A DNA stretch of 64,000 bases from Methanoregulaceae archaeon (lineage in GTDB: Bacteria > Armatimonadota > Fimbriimonadia > Fimbriimonadales > Fimbriimonadaceae), in NCBI GenBank assembly GCA_020850325.1, contig JADZEW010000013.1:1-64000 (forward strand), written 5' to 3'. The translations under genes and the position numbers were made by a program. Positions within the stretch are counted from its first letter, which is position 1. Each line of letters starts with the position of its first letter. Shown here piece after piece: positions 34,286-41,266 of the stretch. The notes below the pieces were generated by a model that ran no database searches, was not told the DNA's origin, and saw only the letters and a list, made by a program, of their open reading frames with translations.

Positions 34286-34319
34286 GTTGGGCCACCGGAT
34301 TCAGACCCGGTGGCCCAAC
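34286..34319. terminator. 13-bp perfect hairpin between convergent genes
   Basis: GTTGGGCCACCGG (34286-34298) pairs perfectly with 34307-34319 across an 8-base loop, directly between the stop of the S9 peptidase gene and the stop of the GH4 gene. There is no T-tract on either side. It could block 3' exonuclease or end transcription in both directions with help from Rho. Confidence 0.6.
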
Positions 34320-34322
34320 TAC

Positions 34323-35681
34323 TTACGCGCGGAGAAATGCGCCGAGATACTCTATCTCGGCCTCAACCATCCGGTCAAACAACTCGCTCAGTTCAGTCGG
34401 AGCGCAACACGCCGCACTGAGGGGATCCAGCATCAGCGCGTGCTTCGCCAGCTGCAAGTCGCGCTGGATGCAGGCGTCGGCGGCTAGGTCGAACATTCGC
34501 ATGTTCCAATCGCAAATCGCCGCCATCGGCTTGGGCAGTCGTCCGAAGCGCGTCGGCTGAACGCCATTGTAGTTCACGAGGCAAGCCACTTCGACGCATC
34601 CATCCTGGGGCAGATTCTCGATGCACCCCTCGTTGGCTACGTTCCCGTAGATGGTAATCGGCGCGTTCTTCTCTATCGCCTCGATGATCCAGGCCCCGTA
34701 TTCGAGGCTGCGCTCGCTGTTGATCTCTTTGGTACCGGCAATCATGTCTCGGCGCGCCTGGTCCTGCTCCATCCGCCACCGCGGCCAGTTGTTGGCGTAG
34801 AAGCTCTCCTCACCCCGATAGCCCGTGTCGGTGTACTGTTCGATGAGCGCCTTGCTGGTTCGGTAGTACGGCAGATACTCGCTCAAGTGGCCGCTCGATT
34901 CGGTGATGAATGCCCCAAAGTGGAGCATCATGTCGCTGCGGACGGGTTCTGCCCTTGCAAACCCGCTGCTGCGATCTCTCGCTTGGGCCATCAGATGCGG
35001 ATAGAGCGATTGTCCGTCGGGTCCGTTGAACTCGGTGAACCACGCTAGATGGTTGATTCCCGCGCACTGCCATTGAACCTGCTCGTACGGCACGTCTGTG
35101 TATCCGGCGAGCATCCGGCTGGTGCCTTGCACGCTGTGGCAGAGCCCTACCACCTTCATTTTCGTTGCTCGATGCGCGGCGAGGCACATCACGTTCATCG
35201 GGTTCGTGTAGTTCAGCACTTGTGCGTTCGGACATAGCCGCTCCGCATCGCGGAGAATCTCCAGCCACACCGGTACCGTCCGCAGTGCCTTGAACAGGCC
35301 ACCCGGGCCTATGGTGTCCCCGATGTTCTGGCTGATCCCATACTCCAGCGGCAGGTCGTTGTCGATGCGGACGCACTCAAGACCGCTGACCTCGATCGAG
35401 TTGATTAAATAGTCGGACCCCGGCAGAAGTTCGAGGCGATCGACCGACGCGCGAATCTTCCAGCGCTCTGCTTGACCGGTGACTTCGAGGGTCTTCTGCA
35501 TGAGCTCGGCGGCAAGGGCAAGCCGATCCCCATCAACATCCACCAGCCGAAGCTCTCCGCCTTGATTCCCCGGGATCAGCAAGACATCTTTGAGCACGGA
35601 GTTGGTGAAGAAACTGCCCGCGCCGAGCATGGTCACGTTGAGGGGTCGCGGCATTGCGCCGGGGAGTCCGGTTCCGGTCAT
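34323..35681 (-). CDS. Glycoside hydrolase family 4 (alpha-glucosidase/galacturonase-like)
   Basis: 452 aa. GH4 enzymes use NAD+ and a divalent metal in an oxidation-elimination mechanism. A Rossmann motif LNVTMLGAGSFFTNSVLKD lies at residues 14-32 and VDVDGDRL ends strand 2. The metal ligands Cys and His are in GLCHSVQGT (near 178-186) and AGINHLAWF (near 207-215), and NYTNPMNV is conserved. The CHSVQGT type is typical of MelA-like rather than phospho-glucosidase members. No transporter is adjacent. Confidence 0.9.
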   Translation of the reverse strand: MTGTGLPGAMPRPLNVTMLGAGSFFTNSVLKDVLLIPGNQGGELRLVDVDGDRLALAAELMQKTLEVTGQAERWKIRASVDRLELLPGSDYLINSIEVSGLECVRIDNDLPLEYGISQNIGDTIGPGGLFKALRTVPVWLEILRDAERLCPNAQVLNYTNPMNVMCLAAHRATKMKVVGLCHSVQGTSRMLAGYTDVPYEQVQWQCAGINHLAWFTEFNGPDGQSLYPHLMAQARDRSSGFARAEPVRSDMMLHFGAFITESSGHLSEYLPYYRTSKALIEQYTDTGYRGEESFYANNWPRWRMEQDQARRDMIAGTKEINSERSLEYGAWIIEAIEKNAPITIYGNVANEGCIENLPQDGCVEVACLVNYNGVQPTRFGRLPKPMAAICDWNMRMFDLAADACIQRDLQLAKHALMLDPLSAACCAPTELSELFDRMVEAEIEYLGAFLRA

Positions 35682-35746
35682 GAGGCTATTGTGCGTAAGT
35701 TCGCACGCCGACTGCTCTCGCCGTCGACACGTAGATTTCGCAAGTC

Positions 35747-36190
35747 GTGACCACGCTTCAGAACGAGATGTACTCTGCCACGCTGATCCTCGCGATCGGG
35801 TGCGTCATCATGGCCGGGGCCGGATGGTGGTGCCAGAAAGTGCGCTACCCCGCCTTTCGGTCATGGTCTGCCGAGTCGTTTCTTCGAAACCACCAGCGTC
35901 ATACCCTTCAAATCTCGCCGATTGTCATTCCGGGGATGTTGCTCCAGATGGCTGGGACGACATGGTTGGCAACGCTTCCCGATGTCTTGCTTGGGCTCAA
36001 GGTGTTGCACATCGCGCTCTGTTTAGCGAGCATAGGACCCACGCTGCTGGTCAGCGGGCCGATCCACGGTCGGCTCTCCGCCGGCAAGGATGCCGAGCTC
36101 ATCGAGAAGTTGATTCGCAGCAACAGGCCGCGCACGGTGGTCTGGTCATTTCAGGCGGTGGCTTGTCCCGCGCTCTTCGTATTCCAGTGA
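35747..36190 (+). CDS. Small integral membrane protein
   Basis: 147 aa. Four hydrophobic segments lie at about 8-27, 54-74, 79-101 and 130-147. A basic loop RNHQRHTLQ and a charged stretch HGRLSAGKDAELIEKLIRSNR sit between them. The layout resembles small DUF1772-like membrane proteins, but I could not confirm a family. It is transcribed divergently from the GH4 gene. Confidence 0.6.
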   Translation: MTTLQNEMYSATLILAIGCVIMAGAGWWCQKVRYPAFRSWSAESFLRNHQRHTLQISPIVIPGMLLQMAGTTWLATLPDVLLGLKVLHIALCLASIGPTLLVSGPIHGRLSAGKDAELIEKLIRSNRPRTVVWSFQAVACPALFVFQ

Positions 36191-36197
36191 AGTTGTG

Positions 36198-36224
36198 GCT
36201 CCAACCGTAGACTTGGGTTGGAGC
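36198..36224 (+). terminator. 9-bp perfect hairpin after membrane-protein gene
   Basis: GCTCCAACC (36198-36206) pairs with GGTTGGAGC (36216-36224), 8 nt after the stop of the plus-strand gene. No T-run follows. It may end the plus-strand message or form the 3' boundary of the minus-strand structured RNA region. Confidence 0.5.
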
Positions 36225-36523
36225 GTGGTCGCTCTTTGGCGGGATTATGGGTTCCCCGCATTGTCCGCCCGACCCGGATTGCTCCGTAGCCAGGCAAGCG
36301 CCTCAGCCGCCGACTTTTTCGAGAGGTTCGGCTCCCTCCTACATACCGCGTTGTTATGCCGTCTTCGCCCGGCCGAGGGCTGCTACCCCCGTTAAGCACC
36401 CGCTAAGGCGCAACCACGCTATTCCGACTGTACGCCGAGGACCTTGCGAGATCCTCCGCGCTCCTCCCTGGCCGAAGCCGGAGGAAACAGGCTGCTTTCA
36501 CACGATATGGGCCGCTCTTTCGC

Positions 36524-36599
36524 TGGGTAAACGTAGGGGATTTGAACCCCTGACATTCCACTTATGAGGCGGATGCTCTACCAACTGAGCTAACATTCA
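36524..36599 (-). tRNA. tRNA-Met(CAU)-like
   Basis: 76 nt including an encoded CCA. The D-arm GCTC/GAGC, the anticodon stem TCCGC/GTGGA with loop CTCATAA (anticodon CAU at 36564-36566), a five-base variable loop and the T-arm AGGGG-TTCAAAT-CCCCT all fold. The acceptor stem is weak: U1-A72, a G-U and a U-G wobble, and discriminator C73. It lacks the three G-C anticodon-stem pairs of initiator tRNA, so it is elongator Met or, after lysidine modification, Ile(CAU). It lies inside the noncoding structured region. Confidence 0.85.
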
Positions 36600-37115
36600 A
36601 TCGCCCGAACGACACGCGCGGCCTGGCGTTCCATGCCTTGTTAGGCACCGAATGCGCCGCACCGTTCTGCCCTTCCCCGAACCGCGGGTACCAGACGGTC
36701 AACCCGGACAACGTCCTCTCGGAGACCGAGAAGCCGCAACCCGTGCGACTGGAGCGAAGCTCTTCCGGCGGTACGGTCGAACCTCATCTCCCACTCTTCG
36801 GCTTTCACCCTTGGGCCTATTCGCGGGAGTTTTGCGGGTGCGAACCCGCGCGGACCTCAGCACTTGCCGTCGGCCCTACACTCCGGCATTCAGGTTCAGC
36901 GACCGACAAGATCGGTCGCCTGAGAAGCCTCGGCTTGCATGGTGGTCCTGACTCGCGCCAGGCGACCGGGATGGGCACCCGATCCTCTCACGACGTTACC
37001 GCCGCTTACCCCTTGCCTGGGCCATGCCCCAGGTCGTCACCCTCTCCGGTAGGCCGGTTAGGACAACGATTTCGTTCGACGGAACCTGGGTCGAGGATGT
37101 TCCCAAAGAAAGGCA

Positions 37116-37150
37116 AGAAAAAGCGGGCAGGGTGTTGTCCACCCCGCCCG
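37116..37150 (-). terminator. Intrinsic terminator of the pilin-like operon
   Basis: On the minus strand, CGGGC and CACCC (37146-37150, 37140-37144) pair with 37124-37128 and 37130-37134 around one mismatch. This is followed by a CTTTTTCTT tract (37116-37122). It lies 18 bp after the stop of the last gene of the cluster and separates it from the structured RNA region. Confidence 0.85.
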
Positions 37151-37167
37151 ACAGCCTCCTCGACGGA

Positions 37168-37623
37168 CTAGAAGTTCTGGTTTGTCGGCATGTTTGGCGC
37201 ATCCGGCAAAGACTTGTTTGCCCACATGCGGAATACTGCGAACAGGCCGAAGACGGCGACCAAGATCAGTCCTCCGCCGAAGATGCGGCCCCAGTTCGGT
37301 CGTCCGCGATGGGCGAGATCACGAGACGCCTCCTGGATGGCCGCCGCCCCCTTCCTGCTCGATTCCGACGACGGGCCGCCGGTATTGGCGCCCCTCACCG
37401 CTGATGCCGCGTCGCCGTCGCCGGTAATCGAGGGCACCACCAAGTTTTCTGTTCGCGTAGGCGTGCTGCCCACTTCTCCCATCATCGCCCCCGTCTGCTC
37501 ACTCGCTCGCTGTTCCTGAGTCTTCTCAGGCGTGACGACAAGGGGCCGCGTGTCGTTGATTGGCGCAGGAGAAAGTGCGGCAACAAGCAACAGAGCAATC
37601 ACTGGAATCCATCGTCTGGTCAT
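37168..37623 (-). CDS. Small exported/anchored protein of the pilin cluster
   Basis: 151 aa from the ATG at 37623; the longer open frame overlaps the PilX-like gene. The N-terminal signal is RRWIPVIALLLVAALSPAP. A Ser/Thr/Glu-rich linker follows, and a second hydrophobic helix lies near residues 115-133 (WGRIFGGGLILVAVFGLFAV). The tail is short. It starts 4 bp after the PilX-like stop, so it is part of that operon. It may be a pilus-assembly accessory or membrane anchor, but no family was recognised. Confidence 0.65.
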   Translation of the reverse strand: MTRRWIPVIALLLVAALSPAPINDTRPLVVTPEKTQEQRASEQTGAMMGEVGSTPTRTENLVVPSITGDGDAASAVRGANTGGPSSESSRKGAAAIQEASRDLAHRGRPNWGRIFGGGLILVAVFGLFAVFRMWANKSLPDAPNMPTNQNF

Positions 37624-37627
37624 CTTC

Positions 37628-39490
37628 TTAGTAACCTCCGGTCGAGAATCCGCGGTCCTGCCACGTGCTGCGGAACAGCGTCGGCGAGCGCGGTAGGTCA
37701 ATGTCGATGAGCGGCTTTTGGTCAGCCGTTCGCTCACGGATTCGATTGTCGTAGTTCATCTTCATCGGCAGGCTGTACACGACCATCGCTTCGTCTTTCG
37801 AAATGATCGAGCCATTGAACTGCACGCCGCCGCCACCGGTACCGATGTTTCCGCCGCCGACGAAGTTGGTGTAAAGGACCGCGTCGATGACGTTCACGCC
37901 CTCGGCGACGCTGTTCATGTAGGCATCTGAGAACGTCGACTGGTAGCGCATCTTGCCGGTGTAGTCAATCTGCTTGGCGTCAAACGGGGGAATCCAGTTG
38001 CCAAGGTCGTCGTAGCGCCCCTTGGTGAAAGGAGGCGTCATGTACTTCAGCGGATACGTGTTCGTGAACTGTGTGGTGTTGCCCATGATCACCGAACCAC
38101 GCGCGGCAAGCCCGAGAATGTCCTTCTTCTCGTTTGCGTTATCGATAGACTGTGGGTCGTTGCCACGAAAGTCGGGCCCCGTCGTGTATCGAATCGAGCC
38201 CACGATGTGCACGTTGCGACCCGCGTAGATGGTCCCCTGTCCCTGAACATGGCCCTTGATGAGACAGTCCTGGGTAAAGGTCACCGGGCCCTGGATCTTG
38301 ATCGGCTTAGCGGCCGTTCCGACGAGGGCTGCAGAACCGGTAACCACTCCGTTGGTATCAATCCGCTGATACGCTCCCAACGTACTGTTCCAAACTTCGA
38401 CCTTGGCACCTTGGCCGTATCGCGGATTGGGTGTGCCGTCGCCGTACGTCGGCTTGTCATCAACCCAGTTCTCACTCAGGTTGATGTACCGATTAATGTC
38501 CGAGAGATCGGGCATGATGATCTCTTCTGTCGGCCGGGTGTCGAGGACGTCGACCGTGGCAGTTTGTCCTGACGATGTCCGCGTCCAGCCTTTGAGTCCA
38601 GTCGCGTCGCCGATGATCGCACCCGAAGTGCGGTCGCCGACGATAGAACCCTCGGTGTCGAACACGAAGTCGCGCCAGAGCTCGTACTCGGGGCTTCCTT
38701 TGGCGCCGTGAACTGCCGGGTTGTAGGCTTGGCGCATACGGGCATCCGTAGCGGATGAGGTTGCATACGTTGCGTTCGTTTGCTTGACCGGCGGGGTATT
38801 CACGAGGCCAATCGCCGCGGGCGTGAGTTTATCGTTGCTCGAAGCGAACACCGATCCGTTGATCGTTGGAGAGCCGTTCAGGAAGCTGAAGTTGCCATTC
38901 GCCCGCATGTCGCCGTTGACGATCAGGTTGGTTTGATTAAATCCATCCATCCAGCCGTAGTTGTTGACGAAGTAGGTGTAGTCAAAGACCTCCGAACGGC
39001 GGAGCGAGAATCGCGCCATCACATCGACGACTTTGCGCGGCTCACCCGCGTCGAGCGTCCCATTGCTGTTGCGATCGATCCAACCAACGGCACGTACCGT
39101 CACGAATCGGGTGTAGGTGTCGGTCCCGGGCATCGCGAAGTTCACAACGCTTGCCGCGTATGCTCCCACGTTGGGCAGCGTGCCCGAAAGGGCGGCCTGT
39201 GGGTTGGCGACCGACGCACCCGCGCATGCGTCTTCCATATCTTCAAAGCTCTGCGTCACCTTGAAGTTGCGCCAGAGGTTTCGAAGGAGCTCCTGCACGC
39301 CTGCTTCTGCGATGTGCGTCGTTTGGATTTCTTGGACCTGGCGCTGGGCGATACGCAAGTTCGAGCTGGAGGTATCGACATACGATGCTGCCGCCATGGA
39401 CAGCAGGATCATTACTCCCAGGACGGGCACCATGGCCGCCCCTTTCCGCCCCTTGTTCTTTCTGCGTTGCGCGTTCTTCATAGGGTTCAC
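37628..39490 (-). CDS. PilX-like large minor pilin
   Basis: 620 aa, GTG start overlapping the previous stop; an ATG lies 3 codons in. The N-terminus GRKGAAMVPVLGVMILLSMAA followed by a long helix (NLRIAQRQVQEIQTTHIAEAGVQELLR) matches PilX_N/pilus tip proteins. About 450 residues of beta-rich sequence follow with repeated short strands (GPVTFTQDCLIKGHVQGQG, GRNVHIVGSI), suggesting a right-handed beta-helix or similar. The size is far above a normal pilin, so it may be an exposed tip adhesin. This role is inferred. Confidence 0.75.
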   Translation of the reverse strand: MNPMKNAQRRKNKGRKGAAMVPVLGVMILLSMAAASYVDTSSSNLRIAQRQVQEIQTTHIAEAGVQELLRNLWRNFKVTQSFEDMEDACAGASVANPQAALSGTLPNVGAYAASVVNFAMPGTDTYTRFVTVRAVGWIDRNSNGTLDAGEPRKVVDVMARFSLRRSEVFDYTYFVNNYGWMDGFNQTNLIVNGDMRANGNFSFLNGSPTINGSVFASSNDKLTPAAIGLVNTPPVKQTNATYATSSATDARMRQAYNPAVHGAKGSPEYELWRDFVFDTEGSIVGDRTSGAIIGDATGLKGWTRTSSGQTATVDVLDTRPTEEIIMPDLSDINRYINLSENWVDDKPTYGDGTPNPRYGQGAKVEVWNSTLGAYQRIDTNGVVTGSAALVGTAAKPIKIQGPVTFTQDCLIKGHVQGQGTIYAGRNVHIVGSIRYTTGPDFRGNDPQSIDNANEKKDILGLAARGSVIMGNTTQFTNTYPLKYMTPPFTKGRYDDLGNWIPPFDAKQIDYTGKMRYQSTFSDAYMNSVAEGVNVIDAVLYTNFVGGGNIGTGGGGVQFNGSIISKDEAMVVYSLPMKMNYDNRIRERTADQKPLIDIDLPRSPTLFRSTWQDRGFSTGGY

Positions 39491-40077
39491 CGAATCAAGT
39501 CAGGGATATTGCGAAGGAAAATGGTTTCACGGCCTCGGCTGCTCACTTGATAGCTCTTAACCGCGTTCTTTTGGATCGCCAGTTGAACCGTCACTTGGCG
39601 AGTGATCGTCCCCGCCCCGGCCGTGAAGATCTGATAGGACGAGGCTCCGTTGGTCGAGATCGGATCAGTCAAAATGACCCCACTCGCCAATCGACGGCGA
39701 TTGCTGCCGATCACCAAGTCCAAGTTCGAGCCGACTCGCTCGATCCTACGATTGACCCCATCCCACACCGGCGGCACGGTGTAGTTTCCGTCTCCATCAA
39801 CGACCGGCATGCGATACGTTACGCCCATGCCACCAGCATCGACGGTAACGGCCATTGCCTGGCGAAGCTCAGAGCTAATCCGGCGGATCGCGCGTTGTGC
39901 GCTCGATTCGGCATCCATCGATCCACCGCCGCGGATCCAAGCTCCTGAGCCGCTGAGTAGTGCCGCAAAGGCGCCTGTAAGCACCATGACACTGAACACC
40001 GCCGCGGTGACGACTTCAACAAGGGTCGCACCTCGTCGTCGCCGGGCAGTTCTGAGCTGAGGCTGAAGGTGTTTCAT
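39487..40077 (-). CDS. PilW-like minor prepilin
   Basis: 196 aa. A prepilin cleavage site is seen as RRRGATLVEVV, with Glu at +5 after the Gly, and a hydrophobic helix VTAAVFSVMVLTGAFAALLS follows. The remaining beta-rich domain includes a heptad-like RRISSELRQAM. It is translationally coupled (ATGA) with the PilV-like gene before it and the PilX-like gene after it, the usual minor-pilin order. Confidence 0.85.
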   Translation of the reverse strand: MKHLQPQLRTARRRRGATLVEVVTAAVFSVMVLTGAFAALLSGSGAWIRGGGSMDAESSAQRAIRRISSELRQAMAVTVDAGGMGVTYRMPVVDGDGNYTVPPVWDGVNRRIERVGSNLDLVIGSNRRRLASGVILTDPISTNGASSYQIFTAGAGTITRQVTVQLAIQKNAVKSYQVSSRGRETIFLRNIPDLIR

Positions 40078-40514
40078 AGGTTTGCGATGAGCGTGGCCAG
40101 ACGAGCGGTGCGCGTCGTCCCACGGTCGTTGTAGGTCACTTCGACAGTGACACGGCGAAGATCGATCTCGAGCTGTTCGATGCGCAGGCGTCCGACTCCA
40201 TTGGGCAGAACATTGGCCGGATTGTCAAAGACCGCAGAATCTGCGTTCGTGAAACTGTAGGTGTTGGTTGCGACTGGCGTAACGTTGTCGATCAAACCGA
40301 AGAACGCGAGCTGCGAGGGAACCACGTTGGGATACCCGACGCCCCGAATCGCCTCAAGCTGCTTTTGAGCGAGGCCGGTTGCTTTGGTTAACAGATCCGA
40401 CTTCTCTCGCGAGGCCGTGGCAATAGGCATCGTCGCGCCGACGATCATGGCGCACAAGACCACAAGAAAGACGGCAATCAAGACCTCGATTAAGGAAAAT
40501 CCGCGACGTTTCAT
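40074..40514 (-). CDS. PilV-like minor prepilin
   Basis: 146 aa from the ATG at 40514, which has GGGAG four bases upstream; the frame is open further but without similarity. RRGFSLIEVLIAVFLVVLCAM is a textbook prepilin leader and helix. The rest has KATGLAQKQLEAIRG and a C-terminal sheet with Arg/Thr-rich strands. It is processed by a prepilin peptidase not present here. It is first of the three coupled minor-pilin genes. Confidence 0.88.
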   Translation of the reverse strand: MKRRGFSLIEVLIAVFLVVLCAMIVGATMPIATASREKSDLLTKATGLAQKQLEAIRGVGYPNVVPSQLAFFGLIDNVTPVATNTYSFTNADSAVFDNPANVLPNGVGRLRIEQLEIDLRRVTVEVTYNDRGTTRTARLATLIANL

Positions 40515-40620
40515 GACACTCCCAGGTTTGTTGTTCCGCACGGGCGGCTCTGAATCACGGGGGCCTTGCAAAACCTGTTGCATCTACCAGGTCCACGGCT
40601 AAAGACCGCGGAGATCGACC

Positions 40621-40661
40621 CAAAAACGAAGAGGGGGTGGGCAACCTGTGCCCACCCCCTC
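40621..40661 (-). terminator. Strong intrinsic terminator of the major pilin gene
   Basis: A 12-bp perfect stem (40631-40642 with 40650-40661, GAGGGGGTGGGC/GCCCACCCCCTC) with a 7-base loop is followed on the minus strand by TTCGTTTTTG. It separates the major pilin from the minor-pilin genes, so the latter need their own promoter or read-through. Confidence 0.92.
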
Positions 40662-40678
40662 AAACGATGCTCGTTACC

Positions 40679-41020
40679 TTACGGCAGAGCGTGGCCGGCG
40701 ACCGTACAGGTCGGGTTCGCATTGACGGCGGCGATGGTATAGGTACCAGCAGCCGGGCAAGCGGGCCAGGACTTCATGTACGTCGGCATCAGGTCACCCT
40801 GAACCGGCGTAGCATTGTTGGCCTGGTTGGTCTCCATCGCCCATTGCTCCTTTGCCGCTTCGATCTGGCGCAGGTTGGCAATACAGGTGCGAGTTCGGCT
40901 CGTGTTACGAGCCTGAATGAAGTTGGGCACGGCGATCGCCAGCAAGATGCCGATGATCAACACGACGATCATGATTTCGACGAGGGTAAAACCCTTGTTC
41001 TTCCTTCGAATGCGGTTCAT
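40679..41020 (-). CDS. Type IV pilin-like major pseudopilin
   Basis: 113 aa from the ATG at 41020 with a GGAGG-like site upstream. RRKNKGFTLVEIMIVVLIIG is a canonical class III signal, followed by LLAIAVPNFIQARNTSR. The C-terminal domain is short with two cysteines (CPAAGTYTIAAVNANPTC) that could form the closing disulphide loop. Small size and a private strong terminator suggest abundant expression as a major pilin or GspG/ComGC-like subunit. Confidence 0.9.
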   Translation of the reverse strand: MNRIRRKNKGFTLVEIMIVVLIIGILLAIAVPNFIQARNTSRTRTCIANLRQIEAAKEQWAMETNQANNATPVQGDLMPTYMKSWPACPAAGTYTIAAVNANPTCTVAGHALP

Positions 41021-41266
41021 GTAGCTCTTCGTCCTCCGACGTTGCAAGGTTTGCGGTCTTGCTGGTTGTCTTCCTTCCACTCCTTATGCTGAGAAGGACT
41101 GGCAAATCTACGGGGATTCACCGATTCCTGCTCTGGAGTATCTCTCCGACCGTAACCTCGGCAACACCATTCAAGATTGTCGGCATGTCGAGTCCTGCAT
41201 CCTCAGTGTTTGAGATCAACCAACTCGACTTTCATGAAGTGGCCGATCCTACGATAGAATGGGCGC

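Larger units (their letters stand above)
36198..37110 (-). ncRNA. Candidate giant structured noncoding RNA with embedded tRNA
   Basis: About 900 bases without a credible protein gene, packed with local stems. These include 37016-37021/37028-37033, 36900-36906/36912-36918 (7 bp), 36834-36839/36844-36849, 36717-36722/36726-36731, 36634-36638/36643-36647, 36437-36443/36450-36456 and 36239-36243/36255-36259. The minus strand is favoured for three reasons. The tRNA reads that way. The stem at 36437-36456 closes fully only on the minus strand, where a U-G wobble replaces a C-A mismatch. On the minus strand 36470-36479 gives a cUUCGg tetraloop. Upstream lies a strong minus-strand terminator. Size and embedded tRNA recall GOLLD/ROOL RNAs, but no sequence match is claimed. 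Confidence 0.5.

Noticed and set aside
36600-37110. RNase P RNA, tmRNA, SRP RNA or group I/II intron
   Set aside because: I looked for the conserved GAGGAAAGTCC and ACAGAAA words of RNase P, tRNA-like ends of tmRNA, the SRP GGAAG loop and a domain V hairpin, and found none on either strand. An isolated AACGTCGTGAGA word resembles 23S rRNA but its surroundings do not.
36638-37171. 177-codon plus-strand frame in the structured noncoding region
   Set aside because: Low-complexity, no domain, no ribosome site, and it runs through hairpins and a minus-strand terminator.
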